Source of the DNA: Desulfobacteraceae bacterium
GTDB lineage: Bacteria > Desulfobacterota > Desulfobacteria > Desulfobacterales > JAJDOA01
Direction: 5' to 3'
Length of the DNA stretch: 33,222 bases
NCBI GenBank assembly: GCA_022340405.1
Contig: JAJDOA010000044.1
Coordinates: 1-33,222, forward strand
Part shown: positions 1 to 9,086 of the stretch, piece by piece
How the letters are laid out: each line of letters opens with the position of its first letter
How positions within the stretch are numbered: the first letter of the stretch is position 1
Notes under the pieces: model-generated
Database searches by the model: none
The model's input: only the letters and a program-made list of their open reading frames with translations
Told to the model about the DNA's origin: nothing
Program-made: the position numbers and the translations under genes

Positions 1-197
1 ACCGCCAGCTCCGACCCGTTGATGTGATCCACCCCCGGCCACTTATCGACCTCGTCGGACATGACCACCAGTCCTCCGGGAACGGCTTTATCGACGAGGA
101 CGGTGCGCAGCGCCGCCCGCATGGCGTAAATGCCGGCGGTCAGGCCGCCGGGGCCTCCACCGATGATGATGAGATCATAGATTTCCGATTCAGACAT
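1..197 (-). CDS. trxB: Thioredoxin reductase / FAD-dependent pyridine nucleotide-disulfide oxidoreductase, N-terminal part (truncated by window edge)
   Basis: Reverse strand reads MSESEIYDLIIIGGGPGGLTAGIYAMRAALRTVLVDKAVPGGLVVMSDEVDKWPGVDHINGSELA; Rossmann GGGPGG motif and TrxB-like context. Confidence 0.85.
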   Translation of the reverse strand, partial: MSESEIYDLIIIGGGPGGLTAGIYAMRAALRTVLVDKAVPGGLVVMSDEVDKWPGVDHINGSELA

Positions 198-268
198 AAC
201 ATACCTCGTGGCTCGCTGTTTCGATGGCATCGGCATTCCGGTGTTCCAGGAAAGGCCGCCCTCCCGCG

Positions 269-1747
269 TCATTTTTTCCGTTCTTTACGATGCATGGCCT
301 GTTGCAGCTTCTCGGCCAGCAGGCCCATGGAGCGCCCCCCCTCTCCGGAGGAAGGAGAATACCGCTGCCAGTCTCCGGCCTCCTGGGCGTCACCGGGGCC
401 CAGCGTGATTTTTCGATCGGCGGGGTTGATTTCCTCCACCACCACAACCAGACGCTCCCCTTCTTTCAGCGATTCGATCCGGCCCGGATCGGAAAATCGA
501 TGGAGCTTGGACTTGGGCAACAGGCCGGTGATGCCCGGCTCCAGCCGAACGAAGAGGCCGAAAGGTTGCCTTTTCTCGACGGTCCCCGTTACGGTCCGTC
601 CCACGGTGTATTTGTCGGCAACCTGCGCCCACGGATCCCCTTCCGCATCGCGAATGCTCAGGGAAATCCTCCGCCTTTGGGCATCCACCTCCTTGACGGC
701 GACCGATACAAGCTGTCCGGCATGCACCACATCTTCGGGCTTGTTCACCCGGCGAACGTAGCTCATCTCGCTGACATGCACCAGCCCTTCCACACCGGGA
801 AAAATTTCCACAAAGGCCCCGAAATCCACGCAGCGGGTTACGGTTCCCTGCAGCCGATCCCCTTCCCGCACCTTTTCTCCGATATTCTCCCATGGATCGG
901 ACTGGAGCTGTTTTCGGGAGAGCGAAATTTTCATTTTTGCGGATTCCGGGTCCGTTTCGATGCTCTTGATCTGGACGCGGATGCGCTCTCCTGTCTGGAC
1001 GACGTCTTCGGGTCGGCCGACCCGGGACCAACCCAGTTCGGATACATGCACCATCCCCTCCACTCCCGGCACCAGCTCGACAAAAGCCCCGTAGGGCATG
1101 ATACGGGTCACAGTCCCCTCCAGGACATCCCCCTCTGCAGCCGTCTGGCGGAAGGCGGCGACGGCCGCTTCCTGCTCCCGCTCCAAGACCCTGCGCCGAG
1201 ACACCACGATGTTCCGCCCCCGGTTCTCGATGCGCTCGATGAGGAAATCGTAGGTTTCTCCCACAAAAGCTTCGGGGTTGTCCACATACCGGAGATCCAT
1301 CTGGCTCACCGGACAAAAGGCCTTTCGGTGCATCGTCTCCACGCGAAACCCACCCTTGCAGGTTTCGATAACCTTTCCCTGCACCGGGATCCCGGACTGC
1401 CGGGCCTGCTGGAGCTCCTCCACCCCCCCGGCGCCGGTCATCGCCCGTGACAGCCGGATTTCGGACTCGCTGGCCGCGACCACAAAGAGGGTCAGGTCGT
1501 CGCCGACGGCATAAGGAAGGTTTCCCTCTCCGTCGAGCAGTTCCTGGGCATCCACGGCGCCGTCGATCTTGGTCCCGGTGTCCACGAAAACGCTTTCATC
1601 GGAAATGGAGAGTATCTTTCCGTTCACCTGGTCGCCCACTCGGAGCGTTTCGCTCATCCGGTCGGTGTAGGATTCCAGCATCTGAGCGAAGTTTTCCTCC
1701 TCCTCGGGGGGGGTATCCTCCGGGCGGGTCTTTTCACCGTCGTTCAT
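269..1747 (-). CDS. S1 RNA-binding domain protein (30S ribosomal protein S1-like, multiple S1 repeats)
   Basis: Repeated S1 motifs (GTVTRIMPYGAFVELVPGVEGMVHVSEL, GTVTRCVDFGAFVEIFPGVEGLVHVSEM, GTVEKRQPFGLFVRLEPGITGLLPKS); start MNDGEKTRPED preceded by AGGAGGAG. Confidence 0.9.
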   Translation of the reverse strand: MNDGEKTRPEDTPPEEEENFAQMLESYTDRMSETLRVGDQVNGKILSISDESVFVDTGTKIDGAVDAQELLDGEGNLPYAVGDDLTLFVVAASESEIRLSRAMTGAGGVEELQQARQSGIPVQGKVIETCKGGFRVETMHRKAFCPVSQMDLRYVDNPEAFVGETYDFLIERIENRGRNIVVSRRRVLEREQEAAVAAFRQTAAEGDVLEGTVTRIMPYGAFVELVPGVEGMVHVSELGWSRVGRPEDVVQTGERIRVQIKSIETDPESAKMKISLSRKQLQSDPWENIGEKVREGDRLQGTVTRCVDFGAFVEIFPGVEGLVHVSEMSYVRRVNKPEDVVHAGQLVSVAVKEVDAQRRRISLSIRDAEGDPWAQVADKYTVGRTVTGTVEKRQPFGLFVRLEPGITGLLPKSKLHRFSDPGRIESLKEGERLVVVVEEINPADRKITLGPGDAQEAGDWQRYSPSSGEGGRSMGLLAEKLQQAMHRKERKK

Positions 1748-1801
1748 GGGTACTCCTCCTGATGGAAAACCGGAACCGGCGATAGGAGGCACCGGCCTCC
1801 T

Positions 1802-2641
1802 TCAGTGGGCGTCCGCGTAGCGCTCCGTATACCTCCGGAACGCCTCCATCAGACGCCGGGTGTTCGGTCCGGGAGAGCCGCTGCCGATGACGTTTTCGTC
1901 CACCTTCACGACCGGAACGACGCCCTTGCTGGTTCCGGTGATGAACACTTCCTCGGCGTCCATCAGCTCTTCTTTGTTCAAATCTCTGATATCGATAGGA
2001 AAAAGAGTTTCCGCGATCTCAAGGGTTACCCGCCGTGTGATGCCCGAAAGGATCCCCTTGCCAGGCGTGATCAGCATCCCGTCCCGAAACAGGAAAAGGT
2101 TGCTGGTGGTGCCTTCCTGCACCCGGTTTTCCCGATCGACATAGACGGCTTCCACCGCCTGGCACCGCCGGGCCTCCTCCAGAGCCATGGTGGCGGCCAG
2201 GTAGTTGATGCTTTTGGCATCGGTGATGAGCCGGTCGAAGTGGAAGGTGATGATCTTCACACCCGCGGAATACCAGCTGTCCGGAGGCGCTGCAAGCGGC
2301 GTGACCATCACCAGCAGGCGAGGTTTTCCCTGGGGTGTGAGAAAATCCGTGCTGGCGCCGCCGGTGGCGACGATGCGAATACCGGATTCTTCATGACGGT
2401 TGCGTCGAAGCGTCTCGTGAACGATGCGAATGATCTCCGCAGCGGCCCAGGGCAGTGTCAGCCCGATGCGCCGGGCCGAGTTCTCCAGTCGCTCGACGTG
2501 TTCCTCCAGATGAAAGGGCTTGCCGCGGTAAGTGCGGAGGAAATCGAAGACGCCGTAGCCCCGCAGTACGGCCAGGTCGTTGACGGGAATGCAGGCATCT
2601 GCGGCATCGACGAATTCGCCGTCCACATAGTAGACATCCAT
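1802..2641 (-). CDS. Class IV aminotransferase (branched-chain / D-amino acid aminotransferase family)
   Basis: MDVYYVDGEFVDAADACIPVNDLAVLRGYGVFDFLRTYRGKPFHLEEHVERL...EGTTSNLFLF...GILSGITRRVTLE; typical fold-type IV PLP enzyme motifs. Confidence 0.88.
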   Translation of the reverse strand: MDVYYVDGEFVDAADACIPVNDLAVLRGYGVFDFLRTYRGKPFHLEEHVERLENSARRIGLTLPWAAAEIIRIVHETLRRNRHEESGIRIVATGGASTDFLTPQGKPRLLVMVTPLAAPPDSWYSAGVKIITFHFDRLITDAKSINYLAATMALEEARRCQAVEAVYVDRENRVQEGTTSNLFLFRDGMLITPGKGILSGITRRVTLEIAETLFPIDIRDLNKEELMDAEEVFITGTSKGVVPVVKVDENVIGSGSPGPNTRRLMEAFRRYTERYADAH

Positions 2642-2881
2642 GGGAGTCAACCGTCCAGTTCCATCGTTGCGCGTGGGATCCGCCGCACAGTGGTCTTGCC
2701 GGCTCCCGGCGCATCCGGCACCCAGCTGCCTCTGTCCGTACGGTCGGAGCCGATCAGCACCGCCATACAGGCAACCCGCCCCCGTGTCAATGCGAAAGCC
2801 TATGTCGGCCGCGGGGATCCGCCGCAGGAGAGGATCAATTTTTCTTTGCTTTTGTCCCCGTTGTTTTTCATAATACGGGAA

Positions 2882-3925
2882 ATGGAACCGGCATTCCGAC
2901 GAACCCGACAGCGCCCCTCCAGCACGGAAACGATGGTGGGCATCCTGATTCTGGCGGTCCTGGCTGCTGTGGGGGCCGGGGTTCTTCACTCCCAGCAGAC
3001 CTTTCACCCCCCCGTGCAACTGAGCCGTTCCCTGCACGAATCGCCCCAGCGGAAAGATCCGCAGGGTGACCCCTCCGCAACGGTGCCCGGTTTGATCCAA
3101 TCGCCTCCATCGGGCATCGATTTGGTGGGAAAAACGGAGGCCTTTTCCCCCACGACGCTTTCGCAAAAAATCGACGGAAAGGCGGAACTGTACCTGTCCG
3201 CCGGCTTCCAGGGGCTGCGGACCCAGCGGTTCGCACCCGAGGGGGAGCGTTCGTGGTGGGCGGAGCTGTTCGCCTACGACATGGGCGGCAGCGCCAACGC
3301 CTTCTCCGTTTTCAGCACGCAGCAGCGCGACACGGGTCGGCCGGCCGACCTCGCCCGCTACGCCTACCATACCGAAAACGCGCTTTTTTTCATTCACGGG
3401 CCCTATTACGTCGAGGCGGTGGCCTCGACGGCTTCAGACGCCGTCCGGCAGGACTTGTCGAAAATGGCCCGGCGCTTCATGGAAGAAAATCCGGTCCGGA
3501 CGGAAGCGACGGCGTCGGAGATCCCCTCCCTGTTTCCGGAGCAGGGCCTCATCGAGCGGAGCATCGAGCGCATCGCTGCGGATGCATTCGGCTTCGACCG
3601 CCTCGACAACGTATATACGGCACGCTATCTCACGGCGGGGGGAGAGCAGACGCTGTTTCTGTCGCGCAGGACATCGCCCGACGAGGCCGCAGCGCTTGCC
3701 GATGCCTATATCGAATTTTTGCTGCAGTTCGGCGGAAAACGCCTTCGACCGGAGGCAGAGGGGGGCCGGCATGGGGACGTGGTCATCGTGGAAATACTGG
3801 GCGCCTTCGAGGCGGTATTTTCCCACGGACGCCACCTGGCCGGCGTGCACGAAGCTCCCTCGGCCGACGCGGCCGCGGAACTGGCGGAACGGATAGAACG
3901 GCGTCTGGAGAAGGGCCCCTCATGA
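2882..3925 (+). CDS. Conserved hypothetical protein, DUF6599-like, with N-terminal TM segment
   Basis: In-frame ATG at 2882; MEPAFRRTRQRPSSTETMVGILILAVLAAVGAGVL...; stop overlaps next start (ATGA at 3922-3925). Confidence 0.7.
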   Translation: MEPAFRRTRQRPSSTETMVGILILAVLAAVGAGVLHSQQTFHPPVQLSRSLHESPQRKDPQGDPSATVPGLIQSPPSGIDLVGKTEAFSPTTLSQKIDGKAELYLSAGFQGLRTQRFAPEGERSWWAELFAYDMGGSANAFSVFSTQQRDTGRPADLARYAYHTENALFFIHGPYYVEAVASTASDAVRQDLSKMARRFMEENPVRTEATASEIPSLFPEQGLIERSIERIAADAFGFDRLDNVYTARYLTAGGEQTLFLSRRTSPDEAAALADAYIEFLLQFGGKRLRPEAEGGRHGDVVIVEILGAFEAVFSHGRHLAGVHEAPSADAAAELAERIERRLEKGPS

Positions 3926-4911
3926 AAAAAGAAGACACCGCCGAGGCCATCGACCGCCGCGCCTTTCTGATCCGGGTCGCCAAAGCAGGGGCCTGCGCTG
4001 CGGCTACCGGTGCCGGAGCCTGGCTGCTGCACAAGGAGGAAGTTCGCACGCACACCGCAGAGGATGCCGGCGCCGCGATCCCCGATTATTCCCTGACCGG
4101 CCGGAAACCGGCCCTGGTGGTGGTCCGCGGAGCGAGCCGCGAGCGTACACTGCAGCGCGCCGTTTCGGGTCTCGGGGGCATTGAAACCTTCGTCTCACCG
4201 GGCGATCGCGTGTTGATCAAGGTGAACGCCGCGTTCGCTTCCCCGCCGTCGCTGTCGGCCACGTCCCACCCGGATCTCGTAGCCGCGGCGGTCCGGATGT
4301 GCCGTAAGGCGGGCGCCGCTTCGGTGTCCGTCACCGACAATCCGATCAACGACCCGGCCAGTTGTTTTGCCCTGACGGGGATCGAAGCGGCTGCGCGCTC
4401 GGCTGGAGCCGAAGTGATCCTGCCCCGCGAGAAGAGCTTTGCCGCCTATACGGTTCCGGGGGCGACCCTGATTCGGCGGTGGCCGGTGCTGATCGAACCC
4501 CTGCTGGCCGCCGACAAAGTCATCGGTTTGGCGCCGTTGAAGGATCACCACCGCAGCGGCGCTTCCATGACCCTGAAGAACTGGTACGGCCTGCTGGGAG
4601 GCAGAAGAAACATTTTCCACCAAGACGTGCACACCGTCATCAAGGAGTTGGCCATGATGATCCGCCCGACGCTGGTGGTGCTGGACGCCACCACTGCCAT
4701 GGTGAGCAACGGCCCCACGGGCGGATCACTCTCGGATCTGAAGCGGCTCGACACGCTGATTGCAGGCACCGATCCGGTGGCCGTGGACGCCTATGGCGCC
4801 CATCTTCTCGAAAGACCGATCGCCGAGCTGGCGTTCATCGCTCTGGCCGAACAGGCCGGGCTGGGCACCGCGGACTGGCGGTCGCTGCACCCGGATGTCA
4901 TGGACTTGTGA
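3922..4911 (+). CDS. DUF362 domain-containing protein with Tat-type signal
   Basis: MKKEDTAEAIDRRAFLIRVAKAGACAAATGAGAWLL (RR motif) then ALVVVRGASRERTLQRAVSGLGGIETFVSPGDRVLIKVNAAF...HHRSGASMTLKNWYGLLGG, characteristic of DUF362. Confidence 0.85.
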   Translation: MKKEDTAEAIDRRAFLIRVAKAGACAAATGAGAWLLHKEEVRTHTAEDAGAAIPDYSLTGRKPALVVVRGASRERTLQRAVSGLGGIETFVSPGDRVLIKVNAAFASPPSLSATSHPDLVAAAVRMCRKAGAASVSVTDNPINDPASCFALTGIEAAARSAGAEVILPREKSFAAYTVPGATLIRRWPVLIEPLLAADKVIGLAPLKDHHRSGASMTLKNWYGLLGGRRNIFHQDVHTVIKELAMMIRPTLVVLDATTAMVSNGPTGGSLSDLKRLDTLIAGTDPVAVDAYGAHLLERPIAELAFIALAEQAGLGTADWRSLHPDVMDL

Positions 4912-5005
4912 CCCTCCACCGGATTGGAAAGCAAGAGAGGCCGAGGATGCCCGATGGGGAAGGAATCCTGATGAAAAGCACCGATAATGCAGTTGCGGTA
5001 ACGCC

Positions 5006-6943
5006 ATGTCCATTCGAACGGTCCGCCGCATAAGCCAGGTCTTTTTCCTGTTGCTGTTTCTGTGGTTCTGCGTGGCCATGAACCTCGGGGACCGGTGGTG
5101 GCAGCTTCGCGGCTGGCCGGTAAACTGGTTCCTGCACCTGGACCCGCTGGCCGCGCTGGCCACGGTGCTGACCACCGGCGTGCTCTACGCCGGATTGCTG
5201 TGGTCCGTGGTGTCCTTGGTTCTGACCCTGCTGCTGGGTCGGTTTTTCTGCGGGTGGCTCTGCCCCCTGGGGACCCTGCAGCAAGGAATCGGCTGGCTCG
5301 GGCAGCGGCACCGAACCCGGCAGCGACAGCTGGAGAAGAACCGACCGCACCGGGCCCAGTGCGTCAAGTACGTCCTTCTCACGGTGTTGCTGTCCGCGGC
5401 ATCCGTGGAACTGCTCAGGGCGGCGCTGCGCGCGCCGTGGGAGCACACGACGATCTTCGTGCCGGCTGCGGCGGCGGGCGTTCTCATGGCCCTGGCCGCG
5501 GCCGGCAGATCCGGAGGTCGAAAAACGGCGGTGGGCATCCTCCTGGCCACGGTGGTGTTGTGGGCCGCCCTCGGGGCCGTCGTCCCTTCCGGCGCCCTGG
5601 TGGCAGGCTCCCTGCACACCGGGCTGCTGGATCCGATTCCCCTGGCCTATCGATCGGTGAACCTGGTGCTGCTGCCTGCGGCGGATCATCAGCTCCAGAC
5701 GCTGTCTCCGGTTCCCCGCTACTATGCGGGTGCGGCCTTGATCGGAATGCTGTTTGCCTCGATATTGCTGTTTTCTCTCTGGATTCCACGGCTGTACTGC
5801 CGGTTCCTCTGCCCGCTGGGAGCGCTCTTCGGCGTTGTGGGGCGATACGCCGTGTGGCGCATCGGAAAAACCGGAGGCGCCTGCACCGACTGCAGGCAAT
5901 GCGACCGTTTTTGCGAGGGCGCCTGCGATCCGGCCGGCCGTATCCGCCAGGGAGAGTGCGTGCTGTGCGTCAACTGCCTGTCGGGGTGCCGCCAGGCCGA
6001 AATGGGTTACCGAACATCCGTATCGCAGGGGGGGGAGATCCTGTCTCCGGATCTCTCCCGGCGCGGGTTCCTGCTCTCGCTGGCTGCGGGGGCCTCGGCG
6101 ATACCCATGCTGCGCCTGGACGGCTCCCTGGCCGCCAACTGGCCGGCCGACAAGGTCCGCCCCCCCGGCGCCCTGATCGAGCCGGAATTTCTTCGCCGCT
6201 GCATCCAGTGCGGCCAGTGCATGCGCATCTGCCCGACCAATGTCCTCCAACCGGCGGGTCCATCCTTCGGGCTGGAGTCGCTATGGACCCCGGTTCTCAA
6301 CTTCCGCATCGGTTCCAGCGGTTGCCAGTTCCACTGCATCGCCTGCGGCCATCTCTGCCCGACAGGGGCCATCCGGCCGCTGGAGCTGGACGAGCGGATC
6401 GGGCGGGGGGAATACGCCCGGAAGGGGCCGATTCGCATCGGCACGGCCTTCGTGGACCGGGGCCGGTGCCTTCCCTGGTCCATGGACCGACCCTGCATCG
6501 TCTGCCAGGAAAACTGCCCGGTGTCCCCCAAGGCCATTACCACGATCGAGGATTTTCGGACGGCGATTGGAGGGGATCTGACCCTGCTTTCGGCCGATCC
6601 AACCGTGCTGGAGTTCCCTCCGGGGTCCCTGGAGACCGGACGCTTTGCCACCGGAGACTTCCGCGTCCGTGTGACGGGCCCGGCCGGTTCCCGTTTGCGA
6701 ACCATCGTGTCCAACACGGACCGCTTCGTCCAGATCACGGAATCCGATCCGTTGGATCCGGTCCCCGCAGCCGGGACGGTCGTCCAAATCCTGATCCGGC
6801 TGCAAAAACCCGTGGTGGAGCCGCATCGATGCATCGGATGCGGCGTCTGCGAACATGAGTGTCCGGTCAAGGGTCTGAGAGCCATCCGCATTACCGCCGA
6901 AAACGAAAGCCGGAATCCGGCACACGGGTTGCTGCTTTCCTGA
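5006..6943 (+). CDS. Polyferredoxin: NapH-like integral membrane part fused to NapG/MauM-like multi-[4Fe-4S] part
   Basis: N-terminal TM helices with FCGWLCPLG and YCRFLCPLG motifs; then CTDCRQC, CIQCGQCMRICP, CIACGHLCP, CIVCQENCP and CIGCGVCEHECP motifs; internal SRRGFLLSLAAGASAI. Confidence 0.88.
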   Translation: MSIRTVRRISQVFFLLLFLWFCVAMNLGDRWWQLRGWPVNWFLHLDPLAALATVLTTGVLYAGLLWSVVSLVLTLLLGRFFCGWLCPLGTLQQGIGWLGQRHRTRQRQLEKNRPHRAQCVKYVLLTVLLSAASVELLRAALRAPWEHTTIFVPAAAAGVLMALAAAGRSGGRKTAVGILLATVVLWAALGAVVPSGALVAGSLHTGLLDPIPLAYRSVNLVLLPAADHQLQTLSPVPRYYAGAALIGMLFASILLFSLWIPRLYCRFLCPLGALFGVVGRYAVWRIGKTGGACTDCRQCDRFCEGACDPAGRIRQGECVLCVNCLSGCRQAEMGYRTSVSQGGEILSPDLSRRGFLLSLAAGASAIPMLRLDGSLAANWPADKVRPPGALIEPEFLRRCIQCGQCMRICPTNVLQPAGPSFGLESLWTPVLNFRIGSSGCQFHCIACGHLCPTGAIRPLELDERIGRGEYARKGPIRIGTAFVDRGRCLPWSMDRPCIVCQENCPVSPKAITTIEDFRTAIGGDLTLLSADPTVLEFPPGSLETGRFATGDFRVRVTGPAGSRLRTIVSNTDRFVQITESDPLDPVPAAGTVVQILIRLQKPVVEPHRCIGCGVCEHECPVKGLRAIRITAENESRNPAHGLLLS

Positions 6944-7061
6944 GACCGCAAATTTTTCGAGACAGGCGCATCCATTGCGCCATAGGGGGCGCAGCGCTCC
7001 GTAGGCGGGAACCATCGCGGCTTTTGGAATCGCAATTGTCAAATCAGAAGAGGAATTTCTC

Positions 7062-8273
7062 ATGAACCGAAAATCCAACACCGGCTGGACCCGAAGACAG
7101 TTTCTTCATACCGCAGGCGCCGCGGGTGTCGGCGCCGTCATCGGCGGGGACCGATCGACGCAGGCGGCGGAGGAGGAACCGGTACGGGTTCCCCGACGCC
7201 CGTTCGGCAGATCCGAAAAAATGGTGTCGATCCTCTCGTTGGGGGGAATGTTCGACATCCCAAACAACCAGCTCCTGATGCGCCAGGCCCATCGCTGGGG
7301 GGTTACCTACTGGGATACGGCCGACTGCTACGGCCGGGGTCGCAGTGAGGAGGGAATTGGTAAATATTTTTCGAAATTCCCGGAACATCGGGCCGACGTC
7401 TTTTTGGTGACCAAATCCGACGACCGCGATCCGGAGGGTATGAGCCGGCTGCTGGAACGCTCCCTGCGGCGCATGAACACCGATTTCATCGACCTGTACT
7501 TCGTGCACGGTGTTCGCAACGTTCGACGCGAAATCGACGACGAAACGCGGCGATGGGCGGAAAAGGCCAAGTCGGAAGGAAAGATCCGGCTGTTCGGCTT
7601 CTCCACCCACTCCAATATGGAATCTTGCCTGGCGGAGGCGGCCGGGATGGGGTGGATCGACGGGATCATGATGACCTACAACTACCGCCTGATGCACGAG
7701 ACGGCCATGGCCGAGGCGGTACAGGCCTGTACCGAAGCCGGCATCGGGCTGACGGCCATGAAGACCCAGGGAGGCGGGCCGGTGACCACCGAGAGCGAGT
7801 CCGAGCTCGAGATGGCGGGCCGGTTCGTGAAAAAGGGGTTTACCGACCGGCAGGCGCGGCTCAAGGCGGTGTGGGAGGACCGCCGCATCGCCTCGATCTG
7901 CTCCCAGATGCCGAACATGACGATCCTGATGGCCAACGTTGCCGCCGCCGTTGATCGGACCTCCCTGTCGATGGAAGACCGCCGCCTGCTGCAGCGGCAC
8001 GCCAGGGAGACGGCTTCGGGATATTGTTCCGGTTGCTCGGACATCTGTGAATCGGCCGTCGCCGGGAGGGTTCCCATCGGTGACATCCTGCGCTATGTCA
8101 TGTATTATCACGAGTACCGCGAGCCGGAGCTGGCCCGTTCCCTGTATCGGCAGCTGCCGGAGGCGGTGCGGTACCGGATCCGCAACGGCGACTTCACCCG
8201 GGCGGAGAACCGATGCCCGCGCAGCTTGCGCATCGGGGCCATCCTCCACGAAGCGGACCGGTTGCTTTCCTGA
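7062..8273 (+). CDS. Aldo/keto reductase family protein with Tat signal peptide
   Basis: MNRKSNTGWTRRQFLHTAGAAGVGAVIGG; then AKR motifs (VTYWDTADCYGRGRSEEGIG, FIDLYFVHGVRN, IRLFGFSTHSN); C-terminal YCSGCSDIC. Confidence 0.85.
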   Translation: MNRKSNTGWTRRQFLHTAGAAGVGAVIGGDRSTQAAEEEPVRVPRRPFGRSEKMVSILSLGGMFDIPNNQLLMRQAHRWGVTYWDTADCYGRGRSEEGIGKYFSKFPEHRADVFLVTKSDDRDPEGMSRLLERSLRRMNTDFIDLYFVHGVRNVRREIDDETRRWAEKAKSEGKIRLFGFSTHSNMESCLAEAAGMGWIDGIMMTYNYRLMHETAMAEAVQACTEAGIGLTAMKTQGGGPVTTESESELEMAGRFVKKGFTDRQARLKAVWEDRRIASICSQMPNMTILMANVAAAVDRTSLSMEDRRLLQRHARETASGYCSGCSDICESAVAGRVPIGDILRYVMYYHEYREPELARSLYRQLPEAVRYRIRNGDFTRAENRCPRSLRIGAILHEADRLLS

Positions 8274-8288
8274 CGGAGCGCACAGAAG

Positions 8289-9014
8289 ATGTCACTGCGA
8301 AATGCAATCTACCCTGTTGTAGCGTGCTTGTGGCTGGCCGCGGTCCTGCTGGCGGGAGTCGCCGCCTGCACGTCGGACTCGGAAACGGCCACGGCACCCG
8401 AGCAGGAAGGCGGTGCGGCATCCTTCACCTTCTTGAACCTCGGGGTGAACACCCCTTTGAACGATGCGGTTCGAAAAAACCTGGAGTCCCATCTGGGCGA
8501 CGGCTACGCTGAAACCCGCGCCCCCGTCGATCTTACCCTGCGCCCCCGCGGTTTGCTGGAAAGCCGGATTCCAAAACTGTATGCCCTGCACCGGCGCTTT
8601 ATCAGCGATGTGGGTCACCGGGTGGAGCACAATATCACCCGCATCACCTATCGTTACCCGCGCCGGGAGGGTACGCCGTTCGTCTTTGTCCGAACGGTGT
8701 TTTCCAACTACAACCATCTTCCCCTGTACTTTCGCATCACGATGAACGAGGCTGGCGCTTCGGTGGTGGAAAAGCTGCGGGACAAGTATGGAAAGCCCGA
8801 CACCATCTCGATGCCGGGCGCAGAGGAAGTTTTCCACTGGGAAAAGAACGGAGATGCCCTGGTGGTGTCGCGAATGACCAACCGGTTGGGCAATCCAGAG
8901 TACGACGTGATGTTCTATTTCGTGAAAAACCTCACCGACCTGCTTGCCACCGAGGAAACCGAACGCCTCCGAAAGGAGGAAAAACTGCGCAAGGCCGGTG
9001 AAACGGCTTTCTAG
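8289..9014 (+). CDS. Hypothetical lipoprotein
   Basis: MSLRNAIYPVVACLWLAAVLLAGVAACTSDSE: signal peptide with VAAC lipobox; no family recognised. Confidence 0.65.
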   Translation: MSLRNAIYPVVACLWLAAVLLAGVAACTSDSETATAPEQEGGAASFTFLNLGVNTPLNDAVRKNLESHLGDGYAETRAPVDLTLRPRGLLESRIPKLYALHRRFISDVGHRVEHNITRITYRYPRREGTPFVFVRTVFSNYNHLPLYFRITMNEAGASVVEKLRDKYGKPDTISMPGAEEVFHWEKNGDALVVSRMTNRLGNPEYDVMFYFVKNLTDLLATEETERLRKEEKLRKAGETAF

Positions 9015-9086
9015 AAGCTGTTTCTATAGCAATTGTCAAAAATATGTTCCGATTGGAATGGCCTTTTTCTTGTCTTTCGTAGGGGA
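9012..9086. repeat. Composite intergenic repeat: palindromic TAGAAGCTGTTTCTA plus a partial copy of repeat family B
   Basis: ATGTTCCGATTGGAATGG at 9044-9061 is identical to 18579-18596, with flanking similarity (CAAAA upstream, CTTTTT downstream). Confidence 0.65.

Noticed and set aside
224-1450. 408-aa plus-strand ORF (and 390..1316 minus, other frame)
   Set aside because: Shadow of the S1-domain gene on the minus strand; low-complexity Pro/His/Arg-rich translation typical of high-GC antisense frames.
1805-2881. N-terminal part of the 706-aa plus-strand ORF
   Set aside because: Antisense to the class IV aminotransferase; only the part from ATG 2882 looks like a real protein.
4898-6250. 450-aa minus-strand ORF
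   Set aside because: Antisense to the polyferredoxin; Gln/His/Arg-rich with no domain.
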